Positions 8,168 through 16,552 of a DNA stretch of 64,000 nucleotides are shown here, piece after piece. Under the pieces are notes generated by a model. The model was not told where the DNA came from. It worked only from the letters and a program-made list of their open reading frames with translations, and made no database searches. The stretch's first letter is position 1. Each line of letters starts with the position of its first letter. Made by a program: the position numbers and the translations under genes. Source of the stretch: Pseudolysinimonas_A sp039912695 (lineage in GTDB: Bacteria > Actinomycetota > Actinomycetes > Actinomycetales > Microbacteriaceae); the NCBI RefSeq assembly GCF_039912695.1, contig NZ_JBDSPJ010000022.1, positions 248,001-312,000 on the forward strand, in the 5' to 3' direction.

Positions 8168-9649
8168 ATGACTTCGACTCCACCGCATCTGCGCGCATTC
8201 GACGCACCGACCGGAATGCCGTTTGGCTCGGCCGAGTTTCTCATTGGTGCGACTCCAACGCTCGGGGCGGCCGTCGATCTCGCGACGCACGGCTACATCG
8301 AGACCGAGTTCCTCGCCGCAGGGGAGGCCTCGACCTGGGCGGTTTCTGAGGTGCCCGGAGTGCCGACCGAAGTTGGACACCCTCATGCCTACGTGACGCG
8401 CCTACTCGTGCGCCGCCCGCTCGACCCTTCCCGCGCGAGCGGAACCGTGCACCTTGAGGTGCTTCACCCGATGCAGGAGGAGGCGCTTACCTGGGCGGCA
8501 GCTGGAGAGCACATCGTGCGTTCGGGAGATGCCTGGGTCGGAGTAACGGTATACGCGCATATGGCCACGTTTCTCCGCGAAGTCGTCGACCCCATCCGCT
8601 ACGCGGAACTTGACATTCCGGCTGAGGGTCTCGAATGGGACATCCTCGGCGGTGTCGCCTCCGCGCTTCGCGATGGCGGCGTGCCCGTACTTCGCCCCGA
8701 ACGCATCCTGTTGTCGGGCTGGTCCGCCACGGGCAGCTTCGTCCGCGTGTTCCTGCGCGAAGGTTTTGCCGGTCGTCACCCGAACTCCGTTGATGGCGCG
8801 GTCATCTTCATCTCATCCGGCGGCGCGGGCGATGCCGGATACCCCCCGCTGTCGGCAGCATCGGCGCCCTTGCCGCCCCTCGACCCGCGTCGGATGGTGC
8901 GCGACGTCGGCGTGCCGGTGTTCGAGGTGCTCAGTGAATGCGAATCCGAGACTCACTTTCATCAGCTGCGGGAGGACTCCGACCACATCGGCGACGCCTA
9001 CCGGCTGTACCAGGTCGCCGGCACGGGTCACATCGAGGCGTGGTCGCACGGACGTCTGAGCAACAACGCACAGCTCGCCGCGATCGGCCAGGAAATGCCC
9101 GAGACGCCGATACTCGAGGAAGAGTCGGATGGACGGCTCGACCTCGTGGCGCGCGCGGTGCTGCAACGGATGGATGACTGGGTCGCCCAGCGACGCGTCC
9201 CGCCGCGCGCGGATCGCTTGACGTTCGCCGAAGACCCCGAGGGTGTGGATCCCGACTCGCCCCCGGCGAAGGGCCGCGATCTCTCGCGCGACGCTGACGG
9301 CAACGTGACCGGGGGCGTACGCACACCCTGGATCGTCGCGCCACTCGGACGGTATTTTCCCCACGGCACCCCGGCACCCCGCACCCCCGCACCCGGCGCC
9401 GGCAAGCTGCCGGATTGGACGCCGTTCGGAGACCCCGCGATTGGGGCGTGGCTGCGCGCGACCGTCGAGCGATTCCCCGTCACACAGGTCCTCGAGCGAT
9501 TTCCTCTCGAATCGGATTACCGCACCGCGTTTACCGCGGCGACGCGCCAGCTGACCGAGGCCGGGCTGCTGCTGACGACGGACGCTGAAGAACTGCTCGA
9601 GTCGGTCAACCCGCGGTGGGTTGCCGCGACGCGCGCGACTGACCGCTAG
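8168..9649 (+). CDS. Alpha/beta hydrolase domain protein (Abhydrolase_10 type)
   Basis: A 493-aa protein that matches the large actinobacterial and proteobacterial alpha/beta hydrolase domain family: a beta-rich N-terminal part, then LSGWSATGSFVRVFL with the nucleophile serine, an acid region FEVLSECESETHF and a histidine in GTGHIEAWSHG. A GGAAGAAG ribosome site lies at 8154-8161. No signal peptide is visible. It is divergent from the transporter operon and shares its operator, so it probably acts on the same substrate. The TAG stop overlaps the TAG of the convergent CapA-like gene in a single CTAG at 9646-9649. Family members have few characterised substrates. Confidence 0.83.
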   Translation: MTSTPPHLRAFDAPTGMPFGSAEFLIGATPTLGAAVDLATHGYIETEFLAAGEASTWAVSEVPGVPTEVGHPHAYVTRLLVRRPLDPSRASGTVHLEVLHPMQEEALTWAAAGEHIVRSGDAWVGVTVYAHMATFLREVVDPIRYAELDIPAEGLEWDILGGVASALRDGGVPVLRPERILLSGWSATGSFVRVFLREGFAGRHPNSVDGAVIFISSGGAGDAGYPPLSAASAPLPPLDPRRMVRDVGVPVFEVLSECESETHFHQLREDSDHIGDAYRLYQVAGTGHIEAWSHGRLSNNAQLAAIGQEMPETPILEEESDGRLDLVARAVLQRMDDWVAQRRVPPRADRLTFAEDPEGVDPDSPPAKGRDLSRDADGNVTGGVRTPWIVAPLGRYFPHGTPAPRTPAPGAGKLPDWTPFGDPAIGAWLRATVERFPVTQVLERFPLESDYRTAFTAATRQLTEAGLLLTTDAEELLESVNPRWVAATRATDR

Positions 9650-10800
9650 GTCGAGCGCTCCCCCACCCTGACGATGCCGTCCTGCCAGGTGAAGGTCGTG
9701 TCGAATCCTGCCTCACGCGAAATGCGCGCGATGTAGGCGGTCACCGAAATCCCCCGATCGTCGTCGCCGTGGGGCACGGGCCGCGCGTCGTCGTCAATCC
9801 AACAGGGAATGAAGCCCGCCCGAAGCCCGTCGTCGTCGGCATCGAGAACGGCGATCATTGTGTTGCGGCTCTCCGGATGAAACGGGTAGACCGGCATCGC
9901 CGGATCGGGTTCGAACCCAAACAGACGGCGACGCCGACGAGCCCATGCCTGCCGCTCGGGGCTATCGGCCTGACTGGTCGCGAGGGCGTTCGTGACGGTC
10001 ACGAAGTTGCCGAGGCCATGAAAGATCGGCCTGCCTCGGTACATCTCGATTCCGCGCAGGATGTGCGCGTGATGCCCGATCACGGCGTGCGCTCCGGCAT
10101 CTATCGCGGCATGTGCGACCTCGATCTCATAGTCGGCAACATCAACCGGGACGTGCCCGATGCCCTTGTGCAACGCGACGATGGGGATCTGCACTGTCGC
10201 GGCAAGGTCTTTGACATCAGCGACAAAGGAAGCGAGAGAGGTTCGGTCGGCAAACGTGTAGACCGACGGCGGGCCGCCAGGATTCGCGGTGTCGAGCTCG
10301 TAGTGCGTGATGACCCGCACGTACGCCGCGCCGGCCTTTGCGCTCGTCGCCCACGACTCGCGCGGCCCGACGCAGTTGTAGCTCACAACCCCGATGGAAC
10401 GGCCGAGGCGTTCGACGATCGCCGGCTTTCGGGCTGCTGCGAGATGGGCGCCGGCTCCGGTCACCGTCATCCCCGCGCCCGTGGCTGTCGCGATTGTGTC
10501 GGAGATCCCTTGGGGGCCGCAGTCGTACACGTGGTTGCCGGCGAGTGTGCCGACCGCGAATCCGACCTCCGCTGCGGCGACCAGGTTGGCGGGATCGGCG
10601 GGTGGCGCGGGAACGTCGAGCGTCGCGACCTCGGTCGATGTCGAATGCGGCACTTCGATCTGACCGATCGCGAGGTGCGCGCTTCTGATCAGATCACGCG
10701 TCGGTTCGAACCAGCGGGCGATGTCGGGTTGGTCGAGCACGAGATCGCCGACCGCGAGGATGCGGACGGTCGTCGAGCTCGTCGCCTCGATAGGGTTCAT
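9646..10800 (-). CDS. CapA family metallophosphatase-like protein
   Basis: A 384-aa protein of the PGA_cap/CapA family, a calcineurin-like metallophosphoesterase fold. Metal-binding motifs run in order: AVGDLVLDQPD, LAGNHVYD, VALHKGIGH, then IGHHAHILRGIEMYRGRPIFHGLGNF (the family end motif). It has no signal peptide or membrane anchor, unlike many CapA proteins tied to poly-gamma-glutamate capsules, and no capB/capC genes are nearby, so capsule synthesis is unlikely. It follows the SDR gene by about 20 bases and shares its operator-controlled promoter. A cytoplasmic hydrolytic role in the same catabolic route is inference. GTG at 10803 is an alternative start. Confidence 0.85.
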   Translation of the reverse strand: MNPIEATSSTTVRILAVGDLVLDQPDIARWFEPTRDLIRSAHLAIGQIEVPHSTSTEVATLDVPAPPADPANLVAAAEVGFAVGTLAGNHVYDCGPQGISDTIATATGAGMTVTGAGAHLAAARKPAIVERLGRSIGVVSYNCVGPRESWATSAKAGAAYVRVITHYELDTANPGGPPSVYTFADRTSLASFVADVKDLAATVQIPIVALHKGIGHVPVDVADYEIEVAHAAIDAGAHAVIGHHAHILRGIEMYRGRPIFHGLGNFVTVTNALATSQADSPERQAWARRRRRLFGFEPDPAMPVYPFHPESRNTMIAVLDADDDGLRAGFIPCWIDDDARPVPHGDDDRGISVTAYIARISREAGFDTTFTWQDGIVRVGERST

Positions 10801-10821
10801 CACGATTGTCCCCCGCCCGGC

Positions 10822-11763
10822 TCAGGCGGGAGTGACACTGCGGTCGAGCTCCGCCGGGAGCGCGGGGAAGGGTGGGTCACCAACGGTTTGGAGGTGATCG
10901 GAGAGTTCGACGGACAGGTCTTCCTGGATGTCGTCGGCCGACCAGCCGCCCTCATGGAAGTAGGACTCGAGCACCTCGGGGTGACGCCACAGCTGGAGCC
11001 GGTCTCCGCCCGCTCCGATGACTTGTCCCGTGATCGCCGCGGCTTCGTCGGAGGCGAGCCAGACGACCAGGCCCGCGACATCCTCCGCAGTGCCGAATCC
11101 CAGATCGTGCCGGAAGAACGCCGGCATCGCCTCGCCCCGGTCAGCTGCCTCCACGGCCGCGGCGAAGTACGGGATCGTTGCCGTCATCGCCGTCGCCGCG
11201 ACGGGAATGACCGCGTTCGCGGTGACGCCGGCCTTCTTCATCTCAATCGCCCAGGTTCGGATCATCCCGACCACTCCGGCCTTCGCCGCGGCGTAGTTGG
11301 TCTGGCCGAAGTTGCCCCGCTGCCCGGTCGGCGATCCGATCGCGATGATGCGGCCGGGCTTCTCGTGCTCTTTGAAATAGCCAAAGGCCGCCCGTGCGCA
11401 GGTGAAGGTGCCGCGCAGGTGCACACCGATGACGGCATCGAAGTCGTCATCGGTCATCTTCAGAAAGGACTTGTCGCGAAGGATTCCTGCGTTCGTCACG
11501 AGGATGTCGAGCGAGCCGAACTCGGTCACGGCCGTGTCGACCAAGCTTTGTGCCACCCCAGAGGTGGCGACCGGTGCAACGAACGCGGTCGCCCTTCCCC
11601 CGTCCGCCACAATCCGCGCGACGGTTCGGTCGGCAGCCTCAGCCGACACGTCGTTGATGACGACTGCCGCTCCCGCCCGCGCCAGGGCTGCCGCGTAGGC
11701 AGCCCCGAGTCCTGCTCCACTGCCCGTGACGATCGCGACTTTGCCGGTGAGCGAGATGGGCAT
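10822..11763 (-). CDS. Short-chain dehydrogenase/reductase, MFE-2 (3R-hydroxyacyl-CoA dehydrogenase)-like
   Basis: A 313-aa classical SDR. Cofactor motif TGSGAGLG, VTNAGIL for the NNAG segment, and catalytic YAAAK with the serine in AIGSPTG. The extended C-terminal part (GGDRLQLWRHPEVL) resembles the dehydrogenase domain of multifunctional enzyme type 2, which oxidises 3-hydroxyacyl-CoA. The ATG at 11763 has AAAGGAG 6-7 bases upstream; the frame stays open to 11847 without another good start. With the CoA-transferase and hydrolases nearby this fits breakdown of a CoA-activated acid. The promoter upstream carries the shared operator. Confidence 0.88.
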   Translation of the reverse strand: MPISLTGKVAIVTGSGAGLGAAYAAALARAGAAVVINDVSAEAADRTVARIVADGGRATAFVAPVATSGVAQSLVDTAVTEFGSLDILVTNAGILRDKSFLKMTDDDFDAVIGVHLRGTFTCARAAFGYFKEHEKPGRIIAIGSPTGQRGNFGQTNYAAAKAGVVGMIRTWAIEMKKAGVTANAVIPVAATAMTATIPYFAAAVEAADRGEAMPAFFRHDLGFGTAEDVAGLVVWLASDEAAAITGQVIGAGGDRLQLWRHPEVLESYFHEGGWSADDIQEDLSVELSDHLQTVGDPPFPALPAELDRSVTPA

Positions 11764-11819
11764 ACGAGGCTCCTTTGGGTGCGTCGCCGCCCTGTCAGGC
11801 CGATCGAACAGCGTGCCTG

Positions 11820-11848
11820 ACTTTATCAGGTTGCTTGATGATATCAAG
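11820..11848 (-). promoter_or_regulatory. SDR-CapA promoter with the shared operator and an extra half-site
   Basis: ATCAGGTTGCTTGAT (11825-11839) matches the reverse complement of the 8121-8135 palindrome at 14 of 15 bases. It shares one base with a minus-strand -10 box TAAAGT (11820-11825), the same geometry as in the divergent promoter at 8116-8140. A second, overlapping inverted repeat CTTGAT-GAT-ATCAAG (11834-11848) adds a third half-site. This predicts co-regulation of the SDR and CapA-like genes with the transporter operon. Confidence 0.7.
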
Positions 11849-11944
11849 CCCTACCCCGGCGGCAACGAGACGCCTTCACGACCGCACACACCCACGCATC
11901 CGGCCTCGATTGCTCGACCGAATTCAGGAGGCTAAGCCTCGGCG

Positions 11945-12139
11945 TCAGATCCCGATGTCGTCGCCGTTGTTCATCCGCTCGACCAACTCGGCATCGGCGG
12001 CCGACAACATGTCACCCGACGGGCCACCGGCTGCGACGACCTCGGCGCTGATCTCCGGCGGAATCGGTGTCTCCATGTTCTGCAAGAACCAGACCTTGGT
12101 GTCTTCGGACAACTTCGGGAACCACTGTGTGAACTCCAT
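11945..12139 (-). CDS. Small hypothetical protein (64 aa)
   Basis: A 64-aa acidic protein, MEFTQWFPKLSEDTKVWFLQ at the start, with no recognised domain and no membrane segment. GAAAGGATC lies 5-6 bases upstream of the ATG at 12139, which supports real translation. It is divergent from the sugar-acid operon across 75 bases and follows no other gene closely on its strand. I cannot assign a function. A role linked to the adjacent dehydratase is possible only by position. Confidence 0.6.
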   Translation of the reverse strand: MEFTQWFPKLSEDTKVWFLQNMETPIPPEISAEVVAAGGPSGDMLSAADAELVERMNNGDDIGI

Positions 12140-12214
12140 GACGTGATCCTTTCAGGTCCGGGTCGCATCGACAATTGCGCGAGAATATCGACAGGCGTGC
12201 AACAAGCGAACGGG

Positions 12215-13942
12215 ATGACGATGTCCAACGATGGGCTGCGCAGCGACGAGTGGTACGCGGGCACCGACCGTAACTCCTACATCCACCGGGCTTGGATGCG
12301 GCGGGGCGTTCCGGGCAACGCGTTCGAGGGCCGGCCGCAGATCGCCATCGCGAACACCGCCTCCGACCTGACCCCGTGCAACTCCCACCTGACCGAGATC
12401 GCCCAGTCGGTGAAGAACGGCATCTACGAGGCCGGCGGCATCCCGCTCGAGTTGCCGGTGGTGTCGATGGGTGAAACCCAAGTTCGGCCGACGGCGATGC
12501 TGTGGCGCAACATGGCCGCGATGGCGACCGAAGAGATGCTGCGCGCCAACCCGATCGACGGAGTTGTGTTGCTCGGCGGCTGTGACAAGACGATCCCGGC
12601 GCTGCTGATGGCGGCGGCATCCGTCGATCTGCCGGCCGTCGTCGTGCCGGGCGGGCCGATGCTGACCGGACACTTCCGCGGTGAAGCTCTCGGCTGCGGA
12701 ACGGATGTCTGGCGCCTGAGCGAAGAGGTTCGTGCGGGCACCCTGTCGAACGAGTCGTTCCTGCAGTCGGAGGGCGCGACGATCCGCAGCGCGGGCCACT
12801 GCAACACGATGGGCACGGCGTCGACGATGGCGCTGGTCGCGGAAGCGCTCGGCACGGTCATCCCCGGGCTCGCCGGAACGCCCGCGCCCGACAACCGCCT
12901 CAAGCAGGCTGCACACGAGACCGGGCGCCTTGCCGTCGAGCTAGTGCGAAAAGACCGTCGGCCCAGCACGTTTCTGACGAAGGCGTCATTCCACAACGCG
13001 ATCGTCGCCCTCGCCGCGATCGGCGGTTCGACCAACGCCGTCGTGCACCTGCTCGCGATCGCCGGACGCCTCGGCATCGAGTTGAGCATCGACGACTTCG
13101 ACCGCATCGGGGCGAACGTTCCGCTGCTGGTCAACCTCCAGCCGGCCGGCCAGTACCTGATGGATGACCTCTACCGCGCGGGCGGCTTCCTCGCCGTGCT
13201 GCGCGAGGTGAAAGACCTGCTCGACCCGTCGGCACTGACTATCACCGGCAAGCCGCTCGTCGACTACCTCGACGATGCCCAGATCTGGGATGCCGACGTC
13301 ATCACTCCACGCGACGCCCCCCTGCTGCCGTCGGCCGGAATCGCCGTACTGCGTGGCACCCTCGCTCCCGGTGGGGCGATCATCAAGCCGGCCGCGGCAT
13401 CCCCCCATCTGTTGAAGCACCGCGGCAAGGCGGTCGTGTTTGACTCGATCGAAGACTTCCGCGCCCGCATCGATGACCCCGAACTGGATGTCGACGCCAA
13501 CTCGGTTCTCGTGCTGCGGGGCTGCGGTCCCGTCGGCTACCCCGGAATGCCTGAGGTCGCGAACATGCCGCTGCCGACGAAGTTGCTCGAGCAGGGGGTG
13601 CGCGACATGGTGCGCATCTGCGACGGCCGGATGAGCGGTACCGCCTACGGCACCGTCGTGCTGCACGTCACGCCCGAGTCCGCCGCCGGAGGGCCGCTCT
13701 CGCTCGTGCAAACCGGCGACTGGATTTCGCTCGACGTGCGGGGCAAGAAACTCGACCTTGAGGTCTCGGCCGAAGAACTCGCTCTGCGCCAACCGAACGC
13801 CGCCACCGTCGCGGGATACGCGAAACCGCGCCGTGGCTGGGAGAGGCTGTACGTCGACCACGTCATGCAGGCCGACACCGGCGCCGACCTCGACTTTCTG
13901 GTCGGATCGTCGGGCTCGGTCGTCAGTCGCGAATCCCACTGA
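12215..13942 (+). CDS. IlvD/Edd family sugar-acid dehydratase
   Basis: A 575-aa dehydratase of the IlvD/Edd family, which removes water from a 2,3-dihydroxy acid to give a 2-keto-3-deoxy acid using an iron-sulfur cluster and Mg2+. The three cluster cysteines are visible in TPCNSHL, LLGGCDKT and SAGHCNTMG. The sequence around RPQIAIANTASDLTPCNSHL and CDGRMSGTAYG is closer to sugar-acid dehydratases (arabinonate, xylonate, fuconate type) than to branched-chain IlvD, and no ilv genes are near. Start is at 12215 (ATG) or 12221 (ATG, MSNDGLRS); neither has a strong ribosome site. It is the first gene of a five-gene catabolic operon. Confidence 0.88.
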   Translation: MTMSNDGLRSDEWYAGTDRNSYIHRAWMRRGVPGNAFEGRPQIAIANTASDLTPCNSHLTEIAQSVKNGIYEAGGIPLELPVVSMGETQVRPTAMLWRNMAAMATEEMLRANPIDGVVLLGGCDKTIPALLMAAASVDLPAVVVPGGPMLTGHFRGEALGCGTDVWRLSEEVRAGTLSNESFLQSEGATIRSAGHCNTMGTASTMALVAEALGTVIPGLAGTPAPDNRLKQAAHETGRLAVELVRKDRRPSTFLTKASFHNAIVALAAIGGSTNAVVHLLAIAGRLGIELSIDDFDRIGANVPLLVNLQPAGQYLMDDLYRAGGFLAVLREVKDLLDPSALTITGKPLVDYLDDAQIWDADVITPRDAPLLPSAGIAVLRGTLAPGGAIIKPAAASPHLLKHRGKAVVFDSIEDFRARIDDPELDVDANSVLVLRGCGPVGYPGMPEVANMPLPTKLLEQGVRDMVRICDGRMSGTAYGTVVLHVTPESAAGGPLSLVQTGDWISLDVRGKKLDLEVSAEELALRQPNAATVAGYAKPRRGWERLYVDHVMQADTGADLDFLVGSSGSVVSRESH

Positions 13943-13987
13943 CCCGAATTTCACTGACTCGAATCACACCGCCGCGAATCACCCCGA
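13928..13987 (+). repeat. Degenerate 15-bp tandem repeat, four units
   Basis: Four 15-bp units run without gaps from the last codons of the dehydratase gene into the spacer before the SDR gene: CGCGAATCCCACTGA, CCCGAATTTCACTGA, CTCGAATCACACCGC, CGCGAATCACCCCGA. All share C-x-CGAAT and a following C-A/C-C pattern. The first unit ends with the dehydratase stop codon. It may be a slippage product or a binding array; no function is known. Confidence 0.6.
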
Positions 13988-13999
13988 ACGGAGCCCCGG

Positions 14000-14743
14000 A
14001 TGCCTGAGATGACCGAGAAACTCGTCGCAATCGTGACCGGCGGCGCGGGCGGAATCGGCCAGCGCACGGTTGCGCTCCTGCGCGAACGCGGCTTCGAAGC
14101 GGTCATTTTCGATCGCGACATCTCGGCCGCGCCTGACGGCATCCCGGCCTTCCTCTGCGACATCACCGACGACGACGCGGTGAAGGACGCCGTGGATGCG
14201 GTGGTCGCGCGCTTCGGACGACTCGATGTGGTCGTCAACAACGCGGGCATCGGCGCGACCGGAGACGTGACCGCGAACGACGCTGCCGAATGGCACCGGG
14301 TCTTCGACGTCAACGTCGTGTCGATCGCGCGGATGAGTGTGGCGGCTCTCCCCCACCTGCGCAGGTCGCCGCATCCCGTGATCGTCAACGTCTCGTCGAT
14401 CGTCGAGACCGTCGGCGTCGTCAACCGTGCCCTCTACAGCGCTACGAAGGGCGCAGTCTCAGCACTCACCCTCGCAATGGCGGCGGATCATCTGAAGGAC
14501 GGCATCCGGGTCAACGCTGTCGCGCCCGGCACCGTCGACACGGCCTGGGTCGGGCGGCTGATCGGCGCCGCCGATGACCCGGTCGCCGCGGCCGAGGCGC
14601 TGCGTAAGCGTCAGCCGATCGGGCGCCTGGTCACCCCCGACGAGGTCGCCCTCGCGATCGCCTACCTCGTCGACCCGGCCGCTGGTTCGACCACCGGACT
14701 GGTGTTGCTCGTCGACGGCGGCATGGGAGCGCTGCGGGTATGA
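14000..14743 (+). CDS. SDR family oxidoreductase (sugar dehydrogenase-like)
   Basis: A 247-aa classical SDR with TGGAGGIG at the cofactor site, VVNNAGIG, catalytic serine in NVSSIVE and YSATK, and the family end LVLLVDGGMGAL. GGAG lies 7 bases before the ATG at 14000. It is the second gene of the sugar-acid operon and overlaps the lactonase gene by ATGA (14740-14743). The likely job is NAD(P)-dependent oxidation of the sugar at C1 to its lactone, or oxidation of the 3-deoxy acid at C4; sequence alone does not decide between these. Confidence 0.87.
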   Translation: MPEMTEKLVAIVTGGAGGIGQRTVALLRERGFEAVIFDRDISAAPDGIPAFLCDITDDDAVKDAVDAVVARFGRLDVVVNNAGIGATGDVTANDAAEWHRVFDVNVVSIARMSVAALPHLRRSPHPVIVNVSSIVETVGVVNRALYSATKGAVSALTLAMAADHLKDGIRVNAVAPGTVDTAWVGRLIGAADDPVAAAEALRKRQPIGRLVTPDEVALAIAYLVDPAAGSTTGLVLLVDGGMGALRV

Positions 14744-15624
14744 CGCTGGTCGTCGCGACGGGGGAAAGTTTCGACCTCGCGGAAGGTCCGCTCTGGGATC
14801 CGATCCGCGGGGTGTTGCTCTGGGTCGACATCCGCACGGGCACGGTTCTGTCGGGCACGCTCAATGCAAACGGCACGATCACGACGCTCGACCGGGTCGC
14901 GTTTCCCGGTACTACCGGTGCAGTCGCGGTTTCTGAGGCGGGCGACTGGATCGTCGCCGGCGCCGAGGAGATCCTGGTGCACCAGCCGAGCGGCGAGATC
15001 GTGACCGGTCCGCGGATCGTCCCTCCGGCATCCGGTCGTCGCCTGAACGAGGGGAAGGTCGACCCGCTGGGCCGGTTCCTGGTCGGAACCTGCCGCCCCG
15101 ACGACGGACCCACGGTGATCGAGACGCTCTCGGTGGTGCATTCCGACGGTCGCGTCGAGGTGCTCGACGACGACCTGACCCTCTCGAATGGACTCGGCTG
15201 GTCGCCCGACGCCTCGACGATGTACAGCATCGATACCGTCGCGCGGATTGTGAACTCTCGACCATTCGATCCGGTCACCGGGGCCCTCGGACCGCGCGAG
15301 GTATTTCTCACGCTCGACGAGGGCTACCCCGACGGCATGTGTGTGGATGTCGAAGGTCACGTCTGGATCGCGATCTGGAGCCTCGGCCAGGTGCGTCGCT
15401 ACTCCCCCGCTGCCGAACTGGTGCAGGTGATCGACGTGCCCGCCCCGAACACCTCGTGCGTCGCGTTCGCCGGACCCGACCTCGCCACCCTGGTCATCAC
15501 GACCGCAACCAAAGACCTCGCGCCCGAAGCGCTCGCGCAGTACCCGCTGTCGGGCCACCTGTTCACCCTCGATCCGGGAGTGCGCGGCCTGCCCGCGAAC
15601 CTCTGGTCGGGGCTCCCCGCCTAA
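14740..15624 (+). CDS. SMP-30/gluconolactonase family lactonase
   Basis: A 294-aa six-bladed beta-propeller lactonase. Family motifs include ESFDLAEGPLWDPIRGVLLWVD (read in two parts), with the first metal glutamate in AEGPLW, then RRLNEGKVDPLGRFLVGT, LSNGLGWSPDASTMYSIDT and YPDGMCVDVEGHVWIAIW, which supply the remaining divalent metal ligands. It should open the sugar lactone made by a sugar dehydrogenase to the aldonic acid, the substrate of the IlvD-type dehydratase in the same operon. ATGA overlap with the SDR gene indicates coupled translation. Confidence 0.9.
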   Translation: MTLVVATGESFDLAEGPLWDPIRGVLLWVDIRTGTVLSGTLNANGTITTLDRVAFPGTTGAVAVSEAGDWIVAGAEEILVHQPSGEIVTGPRIVPPASGRRLNEGKVDPLGRFLVGTCRPDDGPTVIETLSVVHSDGRVEVLDDDLTLSNGLGWSPDASTMYSIDTVARIVNSRPFDPVTGALGPREVFLTLDEGYPDGMCVDVEGHVWIAIWSLGQVRRYSPAAELVQVIDVPAPNTSCVAFAGPDLATLVITTATKDLAPEALAQYPLSGHLFTLDPGVRGLPANLWSGLPA

Positions 15625-15646
15625 TCACCCCAACGAAGAGGAACAC

Positions 15647-16552
15647 ATGAAGCTCTTGCGCGTCGGCCCTGTGGGGTCGGAAAAGCCCGCCGCTCTGGTC
15701 TCTGATGGCACAGTCTCGGAAAGCACGTACGTCGACCTGTCAGATGTGGTGGATGACTTCAACGAGGAATTCTTCGGAAGCGGCGGGCTCGACCGCATCC
15801 GGCCGATCGTCGCCGAGCGGATCGCATCCGGGACGCCCCTGTCGCTCGAAGGCGTGCGGGTCGGTGCGCCATTCACGCGGCCGCACCAGATTCTGTGCAT
15901 CGGACTGAACTACAGCGACCACGCCGCCGAAACCGGCGCCGAGGTGCCGAGCGAGCCCATCCTGTTCACCAAGTCGCCGAACACCCTGATCGGGCCCAAC
16001 GACGACGTGCGCATCCCGCGCGGCTCGACCAAGCCCGACTGGGAGGTCGAACTGGGCATCGTGATCAGCAAGCGCACCTCGTACCTGAACTCGATCGAGG
16101 AGGCACGCGACCACGTCGCCGGGTTCACTGTCGTCAACGACGTCAGCGAGCGCGCCTTCCAAATTGAACGCCTCGGCCAGTGGAGCAAAGGCAAGTCGGC
16201 CGAGACCTTCAACCCGGCAGGCCCATGGCTGGTCACCCCCGACGAGATTCCCGACGTTCTCAATCTCGGGATGTGGCTCGACATCAACGGCGCGCGCCGG
16301 CAGACCGGCTCGACCTCGACGATGGTCTTCGATCCCTATTTCATCGTGCACTACCTCAGCCAGTTCCTCGTGCTCGAGCCCGGCGATCTGATCAACACCG
16401 GCACCCCGCCCGGCGTCGGCATGGGCATGAAGCCGCAAGTCTGGCTGCAACCCGGGGATGTCATGGAACTCGGTATTGACGGACTCGGCAGTCAGCGGCA
16501 GAACGTCATCGCGCCGAGGGTCTCGGCTCCAGGGGCTTCGGCGACGGAATGA
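15647..16552 (+). CDS. Fumarylacetoacetate hydrolase family protein (probable 2,4-diketo-3-deoxy-sugar-acid hydrolase)
   Basis: A 301-aa FAH-family enzyme. The core reads QILCIGLNYSDHAAETG, EPILFTKSPNTLIGP, then DWEVELGIVISK with metal-binding acids, GFTVVNDVSER and GDLINTGTPPGVGMG. In diketo-hydrolase sugar routes such as those for L-rhamnose and L-fucose, FAH proteins split a 2,4-diketo-3-deoxy acid into pyruvate and a small hydroxy acid. The neighbouring dehydratase, lactonase and two dehydrogenases fit that role. An AAGAGG ribosome site precedes the ATG. The gene overlaps the alcohol dehydrogenase gene by ATGA (16549-16552). Confidence 0.88.
   Translation: MKLLRVGPVGSEKPAALVSDGTVSESTYVDLSDVVDDFNEEFFGSGGLDRIRPIVAERIASGTPLSLEGVRVGAPFTRPHQILCIGLNYSDHAAETGAEVPSEPILFTKSPNTLIGPNDDVRIPRGSTKPDWEVELGIVISKRTSYLNSIEEARDHVAGFTVVNDVSERAFQIERLGQWSKGKSAETFNPAGPWLVTPDEIPDVLNLGMWLDINGARRQTGSTSTMVFDPYFIVHYLSQFLVLEPGDLINTGTPPGVGMGMKPQVWLQPGDVMELGIDGLGSQRQNVIAPRVSAPGASATE

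Noticed and set aside
9769..11820. Long plus-strand open frame (683 aa)
   Set aside because: It is antisense to the CapA-like and SDR genes, has arginine/aspartate-rich low-complexity sequence and no domain; a by-product of high GC. The same applies to the frames at 38-1435 (+), 47696-49096 (-) and 29496-30950 (-).
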